Assembly: GCA_021847625.1 (NCBI GenBank)
Contig: JAJZQK010000121.1
Location: 1 to 7,997 of the forward strand
DNA length: 7,997 nt
Reading direction: 5' to 3'
Origin: Chloroflexota bacterium
Lineage (GTDB): Bacteria > Chloroflexota > FW602-bin22 > JAMCYS01
Program-made: the position numbers and the translations under genes
Notes under the pieces: model-generated
The model's input: only the letters and a program-made list of their open reading frames with translations
What the model was told of the DNA's origin: nothing
Databases searched by the model: none
Shown here: one piece after another, positions 1 through 7,143 of the stretch
Numbering within the stretch: position 1 is the first letter of the stretch
Layout: each line of letters begins with the position of its first letter

Positions 1-249
1 GCGGCCGCTGAAGAGGCCCCGGCGGCAGTGGAACCCGCCGCCGAGGAGGCACAGGCCGAGGCTGCTCCAGAGGAGCCCTCCGAAGGGGCCGGCGCGGCGG
101 AAGAGACCGCTCCCAGTGAGGAGCAGGCCGCGGCCGTGGCGGACGAGCTGGTCGTGGAGGTCAAGCCGTCGTTCGGCGAGGAATCGGAGAACCCGGAAGG
201 CGAGCAGCAAGAGGAAGAACTGGCCACTGCCCGGAGGGGCGAGGAGTAG
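1..249 (+). CDS. C-terminal tail of an unidentified acidic Glu/Ala-rich protein (5' end outside window)
   Basis: An open frame enters from the left edge and ends at a TAG at 247-249, giving 82 visible residues. The segment is low-complexity: by my count about 25 Glu and 22 Ala, with scattered Pro, Ser and Gln and only three basic residues, so it is strongly acidic and probably disordered. No domain, membrane segment or catalytic motif is visible. Such tails occur on several bacterial proteins, including some ribosomal proteins and chaperones, so the tail does not identify the gene. The GTG at 28 is internal to the open frame and is not a convincing start. The stop lies 1 nt before the guaA ATG, and its last two Glu codons form the guaA ribosome binding site, so the two genes are probably cotranscribed and translationally coupled. 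That this is a real coding frame is likely; its function is unknown. Confidence 0.65.
   Translation, partial: AAAEEAPAAVEPAAEEAQAEAAPEEPSEGAGAAEETAPSEEQAAAVADELVVEVKPSFGEESENPEGEQQEEELATARRGEE
241..246 (+). promoter_or_regulatory. Ribosome binding site of guaA, embedded in the end of the upstream gene
   Basis: GAGGAG lies 4 nt before the ATG at 251. It is formed by the last two Glu codons of the upstream reading frame. It supports the ATG at 251 over the GTG at 422, which has only a GAGG with 2 nt spacing before it. The spacing is a little short but usable. Confidence 0.55.
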
Positions 250-250
250 G

Positions 251-1945
251 ATGGGACAGGGGAAGGAGAATCCGGAAGAGAGCCATCACGGGGCGGCCTC
301 CGGCGACGCGGAGGTCGGCGCCTACCTGCAGATAGCCGCGGAAGGGCGGTCGGTCGAGACAGAGGAGGCGAGCCCTCCCGTCGTCGACCTGCCCCCGCGG
401 GGCGACGCGGTACGCGAGGCGGTGGCCGTCATCGACTTCGGCTCGCAGTACAGCCAGCTGATCGCCCGGCGGGTGCGCGAGTGCAACGTGTATTGCGAGC
501 TGGTGCCGTGGGATGCCGATTGGGAGCGGGTGAAGGCCCTGCAACCACGCGGGTTTATCCTCTCCGGCGGCCCGGCGAGCATCTACGCGCCGGGCGCTCC
601 CCGCATCCCCGACTACGTCCTGGAGAGCGGGCTGCCCGTCCTGGGCATCTGCTACGGCCTGCAGGCGATGGCGCACCAGCTGGGAGGCAAGGTCTCGCCG
701 GCCAGCCGGCGCGAGTACGGCCACGCCGACCTGCTGGTGGACGAGGCCTCCTTCCCCCTCTTCGCCGGTCTGCCCTCCACCTTCTCGGTGTGGATGAGTC
801 ACGGCGACCACGTGGACGAACTGCCCCCGGGCTTCCGGCCCATCGCCCACACGGGTAACGCGCCGGTGGCCGCCACGGCCCGAGGCAACCTCATCGGACT
901 GCAATTCCACCCCGAGGTCGTGCATACCCAGCACGGCAAGGCGATCATCGATAATTTCCTCACCAAGATCTGCGGTTGCCAGGGCACCTGGACGCCCGGG
1001 TCTTTCATCAACGAGACCGTGGCGAACATCCGCTCCGTGGTCGGCGACGGCAAGGTCATCTGCGGCCTCAGCGGTGGCGTCGATTCGTCGGTCGCGGCGA
1101 CGCTCGTGCACCGAGCGATAGGTGACCAACTGACGTGCATCTTCGTCGACAACGGGCTGCTGAGGCGCGGTGAAGCGGCGCGCACGGTCGAGACCTTCCG
1201 CCGCAATATGCAGATGAACCTCATCCACGTCGACGCTACCGACCGCTTTCTGGCGGGCCTGGCCGGCGTCGTCGACCCCGAGGTGAAGCGACGGATCATC
1301 GGCAACGAGTTCATCCGCGTCTTCGACGAAGAGGCACTCAAGCTCGGCAAGATCGATTACCTGGCCCAGGGCACGCTCTATCCGGACGTCATCGAGAGCA
1401 CGACGCCGGACACGAAGGCGGCGGCGCGGATCAAGACCCATCACAACGTGGGCGGGCTGCCCAAGGACCTGCGCTTCTCGTTGATCGAGCCGCTGCGCTA
1501 CCTGTTCAAGGACGAGGTGCGCACGGTGGGGCTCGAGGTTGGGCTGCCGGAGGAGATCGTGTTCAGGCAGCCTTTCCCGGGGCCGGGGCTGGCCGTGCGC
1601 GTGATCGGCGAGGTTACGCGGGAACGCCTGGAAACGCTTCGAGCTTGCGATTGGATCGTCGTGGACGAGATCAAGAAGGCCGGCTACTATCGCCAGGTTT
1701 GGCAGGCCTTCGCCGTGCTGACCTCCATGCGCAGCGTCGGCGTGATGGGCGACGGGCGCACCTATGCCGACGTCGTCGCCCTGCGCGTGGTAACGAGCGA
1801 GGACGGCATGACGGCGGACTGGGCCAGGTTGCCGTACGATTTGCTTGCTCGCATCAGCAGCCGCATCGTGAACGAGGTGCCGGGGGTGAATCGGGTGGTT
1901 TACGACGTGAGTTCTAAGCCTCCCGCCACGATCGAATGGGAGTAG
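251..1945 (+). CDS. guaA: GMP synthase (glutamine-hydrolysing)
   Basis: GuaA converts XMP, ATP and glutamine to GMP, the last step of the guanine branch; it is cytosolic. The 564-residue product has all three expected domains. The class I glutamine amidotransferase opens with [16 protein letters not shown] (from residue 62). It has the nucleophile Cys134 in GICYG and the His220/Glu222 pair in FHPEV. The ATP pyrophosphatase domain has the SGGVDSS loop at 274-280. The C-terminal dimerisation domain has QPFPGPGL at 440-447 and ends in PPATIEWE. All catalytic residues are intact. The start is ATG 251, with GAGGAG just before it. This leaves an N-terminal stretch about 45-50 residues longer than in typical GuaA (about 510-525 aa), rich in Glu, Gly and Ala and without a recognisable motif. 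The only other in-frame start that keeps the core is GTG 422 (507 aa), which has a poor ribosome binding site. The stop overlaps the purD ribosome binding site. Confidence 0.97.
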   Translation: MGQGKENPEESHHGAASGDAEVGAYLQIAAEGRSVETEEASPPVVDLPPRGDAVREAVAVIDFGSQYSQLIARRVRECNVYCELVPWDADWERVKALQPRGFILSGGPASIYAPGAPRIPDYVLESGLPVLGICYGLQAMAHQLGGKVSPASRREYGHADLLVDEASFPLFAGLPSTFSVWMSHGDHVDELPPGFRPIAHTGNAPVAATARGNLIGLQFHPEVVHTQHGKAIIDNFLTKICGCQGTWTPGSFINETVANIRSVVGDGKVICGLSGGVDSSVAATLVHRAIGDQLTCIFVDNGLLRRGEAARTVETFRRNMQMNLIHVDATDRFLAGLAGVVDPEVKRRIIGNEFIRVFDEEALKLGKIDYLAQGTLYPDVIESTTPDTKAAARIKTHHNVGGLPKDLRFSLIEPLRYLFKDEVRTVGLEVGLPEEIVFRQPFPGPGLAVRVIGEVTRERLETLRACDWIVVDEIKKAGYYRQVWQAFAVLTSMRSVGVMGDGRTYADVVALRVVTSEDGMTADWARLPYDLLARISSRIVNEVPGVNRVVYDVSSKPPATIEWE

Positions 1946-1950
1946 GAGGT
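1944..1950 (+). promoter_or_regulatory. Ribosome binding site of purD, overlapping the guaA stop
   Basis: AGGAGGT is a near-perfect Shine-Dalgarno sequence, 6 nt before the GTG at 1957. It overlaps the last two bases of the guaA TAG. It decides the purD start: the in-frame ATG at 1936 lies upstream of this site, inside guaA, and has no such sequence in front of it. Confidence 0.8.
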
Positions 1951-1956
1951 GGCCGG

Positions 1957-3219
1957 GTGAAGGTACTGGTCGTCGGCAGCGGGGCGCGCGAGCACGCGAT
2001 CGTGTGGCGCGTGGTGCAGAACGAAAGCGTCGAGGAGGTCTACTGCGCACCGGGCAACGGCGGCACGGCGTTGATGGCCCATAACGTCGACGTCAGCGCG
2101 ACGGACGCCGATGGCCTGCTGTCTCTGGCCACCGAGCGGGGCATCGACCTGGTCATCATCGGTCCGGAGACTCCCCTTATTGCCGGCGTGGCCGATCAGC
2201 TTCGGTCGGCCGGCTTTGTTGTCTTCGGACCCAGTGCCGAGGCGGCTCGCCTGGAAGGTAGCAAGGCCTGGGCCAAGGAGCTGATGCAGAAGTACGGCAT
2301 CCCTTGCGCCCGCAGCGTCACCTTCGATTCGCCCGCGGAGGCCAAGGAGTACATCCGCGGCCAGTCGATGCCCATCGTGGTCAAGGCGGACGGCGAGGCG
2401 GCAGGCAAGGGCGTGACGGTAGCCATGACCCACGAGGAGGCGATTTCCGCCGTCACGGCGGCGATGGAGGAGCGGGTCTTCGGCAAGGCCGGCGACGTCG
2501 TCGTCGTCGAGGAGTGCCTCAGCGGCCCGGAGGTCTCCGCACTCGCCTTCACGGATGGCAAGACCGTCGTGCCGATGGTCCCTTCCTGCGACTATAAGCG
2601 CGTCTACGACGGCGACGAGGGCCCGAACACCGGCGGCATGGGCGCCTACTCCCCGCCCGGCTTCGTTGACGCGGCGATGCAGGAGCGCATCCTCCGCACG
2701 ATACTGGAGCCGACCGTGGCGGCCCTGGCCGCCGAGGGCATCGTCTACCAGGGCGTGCTCTACGCCGGTCTGATGATGACCGCAGAAGGGCCCAAGGTGT
2801 TGGAGTACAACGTGCGGTTCGGGGACCCGGAGACGCAGGCTGTGCTGCCCCGCCTGAAGACCGATTTGGTCGACATCGCGCTGGCCGTGGCCCACGGCAG
2901 GCTCGCGGAGATCGCCGTGGAGTGGGACGAGCGCGCGACCTGCGGCGTGGTCCTTGCCTCCGGCGGCTATCCCGGCCCCTATAGCAAGGGGCTGCCCATC
3001 ACGGGCCTGGAGCGGCTCGACGACGGCATCCGAGCCTTCCACGCCGGGACGGCCGTGGCCAACGGGGGGTTCGTGACGGCCGGCGGCCGCGTGCTGACGC
3101 TGGTCGCCATGGGCCGAGACATGGCCGAGGCCCGCCAGAAGGTGTACGCCAACGCGGAACGCGTTTCGTTCCCGGGCCGCCACTACCGACGAGATATCGC
3201 TGCCAGGGAGGTTAGATAG
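1957..3219 (+). CDS. purD: Phosphoribosylamine--glycine ligase (GAR synthetase)
   Basis: PurD joins phosphoribosylamine and glycine using ATP to give GAR, the second step of de novo purine synthesis. The product is 420 residues, the usual size of the monofunctional bacterial enzyme. It starts with the family-typical MKVLVVGSGAREHAIVW. The ATP-grasp region shows VVKADGEAAGKGV (141-153), where most homologues have Leu in place of Glu147. It also has DGDEGPNTGGMGAY (218-231) and the GARS signature RFGDPETQ (287-294), which carries metal- and ATP-binding acidic residues. The GTG at 1957 is chosen because it gives the canonical N-terminus and has an excellent ribosome binding site. The ATG at 1936 would add seven residues that overlap guaA. 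The gap to guaA is 11 nt and to purE 3 nt, consistent with one operon. No truncation or frameshift is seen. Confidence 0.97.
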   Translation: MKVLVVGSGAREHAIVWRVVQNESVEEVYCAPGNGGTALMAHNVDVSATDADGLLSLATERGIDLVIIGPETPLIAGVADQLRSAGFVVFGPSAEAARLEGSKAWAKELMQKYGIPCARSVTFDSPAEAKEYIRGQSMPIVVKADGEAAGKGVTVAMTHEEAISAVTAAMEERVFGKAGDVVVVEECLSGPEVSALAFTDGKTVVPMVPSCDYKRVYDGDEGPNTGGMGAYSPPGFVDAAMQERILRTILEPTVAALAAEGIVYQGVLYAGLMMTAEGPKVLEYNVRFGDPETQAVLPRLKTDLVDIALAVAHGRLAEIAVEWDERATCGVVLASGGYPGPYSKGLPITGLERLDDGIRAFHAGTAVANGGFVTAGGRVLTLVAMGRDMAEARQKVYANAERVSFPGRHYRRDIAAREVR

Positions 3220-3222
3220 ACC

Positions 3223-3690
3223 GTGAGTCCACTCGTCGCTGTCGTAATGGGAAGTCAGACCGATGCCAACTTCATGCAGCAGACGGCCGATACGCTTAGC
3301 CAGCTGGGCATAGAGCACGAGGTGCTCGTCATGTCCGCCCACCGTACGCCGGAGCGGGTGCGCGAGTATATGGTGAAGGCGCCGGAGCGAGGGATAGAGG
3401 TCGTCATCGCTGGCGCGGGCGGGGCCGCCCATCTGCCGGGCGTGCTGGCCTCCTGGACGACAATGCCCGTGATCGGCGTGCCGTTGCCCACTACCGACCT
3501 CAAGGGCCTGGACGCGCTTATGGCCATCGTGCAGATGCCCGCGGGCGTGCCGGTGGCGACGGTGGCCGTGGGTACCCCGGGGGCGCGCAACGCCGCCTTC
3601 CTGGCGGCGCAGATTCTGGGCCTCAAGCACCCGGAGGTCGCGGCGGCCTACGGGGAATACCGACGGCGCCTGCAGGAGGGTGCCAAGTAG
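3223..3690 (+). CDS. purE: N5-carboxyaminoimidazole ribonucleotide mutase, class I
   Basis: PurE class I rearranges N5-CAIR to CAIR, the step between PurK and PurC. The 155-residue product is full length for the single-domain enzyme, which forms octamers. Visible family motifs are GSQTD (10-14, the phosphate-binding loop, usually GSxSD), SAHRTP (38-43) with the conserved His40, AGAGGAAHLPGV (63-74) and IVQMPAGVPVATVAVG (102-117). The SAHRTP and GAGGAAHLPG loops, with no PurK or SAICAR-synthetase fusion, fit class I and the PurK-dependent route; purK itself is not in this window. The start is GTG 3223, with AGGGAGG at 3205-3211 (spacing about 11 nt, slightly long) lying inside the end of purD. 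Small substitutions, such as Thr for the second Ser of the first loop and Pro in GTPGARNAA, look compatible with function. Confidence 0.95.
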   Translation: MSPLVAVVMGSQTDANFMQQTADTLSQLGIEHEVLVMSAHRTPERVREYMVKAPERGIEVVIAGAGGAAHLPGVLASWTTMPVIGVPLPTTDLKGLDALMAIVQMPAGVPVATVAVGTPGARNAAFLAAQILGLKHPEVAAAYGEYRRRLQEGAK

Positions 3691-3704
3691 GTTGAGTCTC
3701 TTGA

Positions 3705-4772
3705 TTGGCTGGCCGGCGCGAGGAGTACCCTCCGCCGGCCACGCCGTCTTACTCTCTCCGGAAGGGCCGGGCATTGCGCTCTAGGTACTTTATCGTCATC
3801 GCCTCGACTCTCTTGCTCGTGGGCCTGGCCGCCGGCCAACTCTGGCCACGAGGCACCAGCCTGGGCCCCTTGCTGAACCGCGACGAGAACGGCATTTGGC
3901 TCGACGTCGTCTGGGTCTCCCGCGAGCAGAGCGAGGACGACATCACCGGCTTGGTCCACGACCTGCGGGCGAAGGGGTTCCGCTACGCCTACGTCTACGT
4001 CAACTCGGTGCAGGCGAGTGGCAAGCCGCGCAGCGAGACCTATGCCTGCGCCCGCCGCTTCGTCGACATCGCCAAGCAAGCGGAGCCGGAGCTGCAGCTC
4101 ATCGCCTGGATCGGCGTGGTGAACGTCGCCCGCGGGCAGGGGCTCGTCGACCTGGGCGACACGACCGTGCGCGCCAACCTGGCCGCCTTCTGCGGCGAGC
4201 TGGTGCACGACATCGGCTTCGACGGCGTGCAGCTGAACGTGGAGCCGCTCCCCCGGGGCAGCGAATCCTATCTTACCCTTCTCAAGGAAGTGCGCGGCGC
4301 GCTGGGATCCCAGAAGACGCTGGCCGTCGCCGGCCACAAGTGGGCGCCCGCCTACCTACCGTTTCTGGACCAGGTGAGCAGTTACTGGGATTCGCAGTAC
4401 TACCATCAGGTGGGGCTCCTCGTCGACCAGGTGGCGATGATGGCCTACGATACCTACATGCCGACGGCGCTGGCCTACCGGCTGTATGTGCGGGAGGAGA
4501 CGCTCGGCGTGCTCCGTGCTCTTGAGAACACCGGCACCAAGGTCCTCATCGGCATACCCACCTACGACGAGCCGCGCCTGAACCACCAGCCGGAGGCGGA
4601 GAACGTCGAGTCCGGGCTGACGGGGGTACTGGACGCGCTGGCCCGCCTGGGCCCGGCGAAGCGGGGCGACTTTGCCGGGGTGGCGATCTACCCCAACTGG
4701 GAGACCGACCAGGCGGAATGGGGCATCTACGCCCGCCTCTGGCAGGGCGAGCCCCAGCCGGCGAACCCGTGA
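3705..4772 (+). CDS. Membrane-anchored GH18-like barrel protein of unknown function
   Basis: I do not recognise a named gene. The 355-residue product has a short basic N-tail, one hydrophobic segment at about 28-46 (signal anchor or uncleaved signal peptide), then a likely extracytoplasmic domain. That domain resembles a glycoside hydrolase 18-type TIM barrel. GFDGVQLNVEP (from residue 171) aligns with the GH18 DxxDxDxE strand: Asp173 and Glu180 are kept, but the inner two Asp are Gln176 and Asn178. MAYD (246-249) matches the usual MxYD strand. A Trp-containing segment near the C-terminus (YPNWETDQAEW) suits the last barrel strand. Substrate is unknown, and the changed motif may mean altered or lost hydrolysis. 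The start is uncertain. TTG 3705 follows directly on an in-frame stop but has no good ribosome binding site. TTG 3774 has GGAAGGG 7 nt upstream and gives 332 residues starting just before the hydrophobic segment. GC-rich third positions and the Arg/Lys-rich flank favour keeping the longer form. The gap to purE is 14 nt. Confidence 0.75.
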   Translation: MAGRREEYPPPATPSYSLRKGRALRSRYFIVIASTLLLVGLAAGQLWPRGTSLGPLLNRDENGIWLDVVWVSREQSEDDITGLVHDLRAKGFRYAYVYVNSVQASGKPRSETYACARRFVDIAKQAEPELQLIAWIGVVNVARGQGLVDLGDTTVRANLAAFCGELVHDIGFDGVQLNVEPLPRGSESYLTLLKEVRGALGSQKTLAVAGHKWAPAYLPFLDQVSSYWDSQYYHQVGLLVDQVAMMAYDTYMPTALAYRLYVREETLGVLRALENTGTKVLIGIPTYDEPRLNHQPEAENVESGLTGVLDALARLGPAKRGDFAGVAIYPNWETDQAEWGIYARLWQGEPQPANP

Positions 4773-4812
4773 GACCGCCGCTCCGGGGGCGGTTGGACGC
4801 CAGGCGGCGTTT
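4773..4812 (+). terminator. Two adjacent GC-rich hairpins, possible weak terminator of the upstream operon
   Basis: The first stem pairs ACCGCC (4774-4779) with GGCGGT (4788-4793) around an 8-nt loop. The second pairs ACGCC (4797-4801) with GGCGT (4806-4810) around a 4-nt loop, extendable by two G-U pairs to 4795-4812. Only a three-T run (4810-4812) is present in the second and no T-run follows the first, so neither is a classical intrinsic terminator. The position, just after a stop codon and just before a promoter, is what suggests the role. Confidence 0.3.
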
Positions 4813-4839
4813 GTCTGCCCAGCTTGGTTAGTCTATAAT
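4811..4839 (+). promoter_or_regulatory. Sigma-70-type promoter of purB-purC-purS
   Basis: TTGTCT at 4811-4816 (4 of 6 to the -35 consensus) and a perfect TATAAT at 4834-4839 are separated by exactly 17 nt. AT-rich hexamers are rare in this GC-rich window, and the pair sits in the only sizeable gap, ahead of purB. The transcript would start near 4846, leaving a leader of about 50 nt. CTGCCC at 4815-4820 and GGGCAG at 4843-4848 form an inverted repeat around the -10 that could be an operator, but chance is not excluded. No purine riboswitch core is seen. Confidence 0.7.
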
Positions 4840-4898
4840 TCAGGGCAGCATACTATTGGGCCGGTCGTGTGGCCGGTTTGCCGTAAGGAGAACCAGCA

Positions 4899-6224
4899 GT
4901 GATCGAGAGATATTCGCGCCCGGCTATGAAACGGGTTTGGTCGCCGGAGAACCGCCTCGACAAGTGGTTGGCGATTGAGGTCGCGGTTTGCGTGGCGTGG
5001 GCTGAGCTTGAGGTAGTGCCGCGGGAGGCACTGCCGCGGATTCGCCAGGCCCGCTACGACATGAAACGGATGGCCGAACTGGAAGAGGAGACACAGCACG
5101 AGGTGACGGCCTTCCTGCGCAGCGTGGCTCCCAGCGTGGGGCCGGAGGCGCGCTACATCCATCTGGGTCTCACTTCCTCGGATATCATGGACACCGGCCT
5201 GGCGATGCAGATGGTGGACGCCACCGCCCTGCTGCAGGTAGGCGTGGACAGGCTGCTGAAGGTGCTGGAGCGGATGGCCGTGGCCCATCGCTCCACGCTG
5301 ATGATCGGCCGCACGCACGGCGTGCACGCCGAACCGATCACCTTCGGCCTGAAGCTGGCCATCTGGGTGGACGAGATGCGCCGCAACGCCAAGCGCCTGG
5401 CCGAGGCGGGCGAGCAGATCGCGGTGGGCAAGATCAGCGGCGCCGTCGGCACCCACGCCAGCGTGCCCCCGTTCGTGGAGGAGTTCGCCTGCCAGCGCCT
5501 AGGCCTGAAGGCCGCCCCCGCTTCCAGCCAGATCATCCAGCGCGACCGCCACGCCTACTTCCTCTGCACGCTGGCGGTGATCGCCTCCTCCCTGGACAAG
5601 ATGGCGACCGAGATCCGGGGGCTGCAGCGCACGGAGGTGCTGGAGGCCGAAGAGCCGTTCGGCGAGGGCCAGCAGGGCTCCTCCGCGATGCCCCACAAGC
5701 GCAACCCCGTGCTCAGCGAGCGCGTGAGTGGCCTGGCCCGCGTGATCCGCGGCAACGCCATGACCGGCCTGGAAAACGTGGCCCTCTGGCACGAGCGCGA
5801 CATCAGCCATTCCTCGGCCGAGCGGGTGATCATTCCCGACGCCTGCCTGGCGCTGGACTACATCCTGGCCCTCTTTACCGGCGTGATGGAGGGGCTGCAG
5901 GTCTACCCGGAGAACATGGCGAAGAACATCAACCTCACGCACGGTCTGGTGTTCTCACAGCGGGTGCTGCTCGCGCTCATCGAAAAGGGCCTCTCCCGTC
6001 AGGACGCCTACGAGATGGTGCAGCGCAATGCCATGCGGGCCTGGCGGGGCGAGGGCGAATTCCTCGACCTGCTGCGGGCCGACGCCGAGGTGCGCTCGCA
6101 CCTGTCCGAGGAGGAGCTTAGCGGGCTCTTCGATTATCAGTACTTCTTGCGCTACGTCGATATAGCCTTCGAGCGGTTGGGCCTGCAGGAACCGGCGGAG
6201 GCCGGAGAAGGGAAAGGGGACTGA
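4899..6224 (+). CDS. purB: Adenylosuccinate lyase
   Basis: PurB removes fumarate from SAICAR to give AICAR, and from adenylosuccinate to give AMP, so it acts in both the main pathway and the adenine branch. The 441-residue product matches the usual length of the short bacterial type. Visible in order are HEVTAFL (near residue 67), TSSDIMDT, GRTHGVHAEP with His140 and His143 of the active site, KISGAVGTHA, and the fumarate lyase signature GSSAMPHKRNP (260-270) on the flexible catalytic loop with its serine pair. The start is GTG 4899, with TAAGGAG at 4884-4890, 8 nt upstream. A second in-frame start, ATG 4926, would cut off the first nine residues and has no better site. A clear promoter lies upstream, so this gene probably heads its own transcript. 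The stop is 4 nt before purC. Confidence 0.96.
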   Translation: MIERYSRPAMKRVWSPENRLDKWLAIEVAVCVAWAELEVVPREALPRIRQARYDMKRMAELEEETQHEVTAFLRSVAPSVGPEARYIHLGLTSSDIMDTGLAMQMVDATALLQVGVDRLLKVLERMAVAHRSTLMIGRTHGVHAEPITFGLKLAIWVDEMRRNAKRLAEAGEQIAVGKISGAVGTHASVPPFVEEFACQRLGLKAAPASSQIIQRDRHAYFLCTLAVIASSLDKMATEIRGLQRTEVLEAEEPFGEGQQGSSAMPHKRNPVLSERVSGLARVIRGNAMTGLENVALWHERDISHSSAERVIIPDACLALDYILALFTGVMEGLQVYPENMAKNINLTHGLVFSQRVLLALIEKGLSRQDAYEMVQRNAMRAWRGEGEFLDLLRADAEVRSHLSEEELSGLFDYQYFLRYVDIAFERLGLQEPAEAGEGKGD

Positions 6225-6228
6225 GATA

Positions 6229-7125
6229 GTGGCAAACGTACTTACCAGGACCGACTTGCCGGGCCAGAGTCTCTTCGGCCGGGGCAAGGTGCGCGATACC
6301 TACGATCTTGGCGACAAGTTGCTGATAGTGGTTACCGACCGCATCTCGGCCTTCGACGTGGTGCTGCCCAACGGCATCCCCGGCAAGGGCGCGGTGCTCA
6401 ACCAGCTCTCGGCCTACTGGTTCCGGCGCATGGCCTCCATCATGCCGAACCACTTCCTTTCCGAAGACGTCGCCGAGTACCCGGCCGAGTTGCAGCCGTT
6501 CGCCGAGCAGCTACGCGGCAGGTCGATGCTCGTGGTCAAGGCCCAGCGCCTGGACGTCGAGTGCGTGGTGCGGGGGTACCTCGCGGGCTCGGGCTGGGCC
6601 GAGTACAAGGCGGAGGGCACGGTCTGCGGCCATCATTTGCCCGCCGGCCTGCGCCAGAGCGACAAGCTGCCGGAGCCCATCTTCACCCCTGCCACCAAGG
6701 AGGAGAGCGGCCACGACCTCAACATCACCGTGGACGAGTTCCGGCGCCTCCTGGGGGCCGACCTCGCCGATCAACTGATCGACTCCAGCCTGGCGATCTA
6801 CAAGCAGGCGGAGGCGGAGGCGCGGGCCAAGGGGATCATCATCGCCGACACGAAGTTCGAGTTCGGCCTGGTGGACGGGGAGCCGATCCAGATCGACGAG
6901 ATGCTGACGCCGGATTCTTCGCGCTTCTGGCCGGCCGACGCCTACGCCCCCGGCATGTCACCGCCGAGCTTCGACAAGCAGTATGTGCGCGATTGGCTGG
7001 AGGCGAGCGGCTGGAACAAGGAGTCGCCCGCGCCGACACTGCCCGAGGAGGTGGTGGCGAAGACCGGCGAGAAGTATCGCGAGGCCTTCCGGCGCCTCGC
7101 GGGCACGGAACTGAAATGGCAGTAG
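6229..7125 (+). CDS. purC: Phosphoribosylaminoimidazole-succinocarboxamide synthase (SAICAR synthetase)
   Basis: PurC couples CAIR with aspartate, using ATP, to give SAICAR, the substrate of PurB encoded just upstream. The product is 298 residues, the longer form of the family (the E. coli enzyme is about 237). The N-terminal nucleotide-binding part has GKVRDTYDLGDKLLIVVTDR (19-38) followed by ISAFD. The first family signature is seen as VECVVRGYLAGSG (110-122), the second as IADTKFEFG (205-213). Then come IDEMLTPDSSRF (222-233), which carries conserved acidic and substrate-binding residues, and a C-terminal extension with FDKQYVRDWL, typical of the long form. The start is GTG 6229, with AGGGGA at 6215-6220 (8 nt spacing) lying inside the end of purB. 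All key motifs are intact. Confidence 0.96.
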   Translation: MANVLTRTDLPGQSLFGRGKVRDTYDLGDKLLIVVTDRISAFDVVLPNGIPGKGAVLNQLSAYWFRRMASIMPNHFLSEDVAEYPAELQPFAEQLRGRSMLVVKAQRLDVECVVRGYLAGSGWAEYKAEGTVCGHHLPAGLRQSDKLPEPIFTPATKEESGHDLNITVDEFRRLLGADLADQLIDSSLAIYKQAEAEARAKGIIIADTKFEFGLVDGEPIQIDEMLTPDSSRFWPADAYAPGMSPPSFDKQYVRDWLEASGWNKESPAPTLPEEVVAKTGEKYREAFRRLAGTELKWQ

Positions 7126-7127
7126 AT

Positions 7128-7134
7128 GGGAGAG
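7128..7134 (+). promoter_or_regulatory. Ribosome binding site of purS
   Basis: GGGAGAG lies 9 nt before the ATG at 7144. It favours that start over the ATG at 7126, which directly abuts the purC stop, overlaps this site and would add six residues absent from typical PurS proteins. Confidence 0.55.
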
Positions 7135-7143
7135 AGCGGTAGA

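Noticed and set aside
116..250. Upstream extension of the guaA frame to ATG 116
   Set aside because: It overlaps the acidic upstream gene, gives a very Arg/Trp/Ser-rich out-of-frame sequence and lacks any reason to be used; ATG 251 has a ribosome binding site.
1936..1956. ATG 1936 as the purD start
   Set aside because: It lies inside guaA and upstream of the perfect AGGAGGT; GTG 1957 gives the canonical PurD N-terminus.
161..2050. Open frame of 629 codons on the - strand across guaA
   Set aside because: It is exactly opposite an unmistakable guaA, is rich in His, Arg, Asp and Leu as expected for antisense of GC-rich codons, and shows no family motif.
1900..3774. Open frame of 624 codons on the - strand across purD and purE
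   Set aside because: It is the antisense shadow of two well-supported genes, with composition typical of that and no recognisable domain.
4773..4898. Purine riboswitch or tRNA in the gap before purB
   Set aside because: The gap holds a promoter and short hairpins only. I see no conserved purine riboswitch core and no cloverleaf; the leader after the promoter is about 50 nt, too short for a purine riboswitch with its expression platform.
4672..4902. Small open frame of 76 codons overlapping the end of the GH18-like gene and the purB promoter
   Set aside because: It runs out of frame through the gene, hairpins and promoter with no good ribosome binding site or recognisable sequence.
7126..7143. 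ATG 7126 as the purS start
   Set aside because: It directly abuts the purC stop and overlaps the likely ribosome binding site; ATG 7144 gives the family-typical length and N-terminus. It remains a possible alternative.
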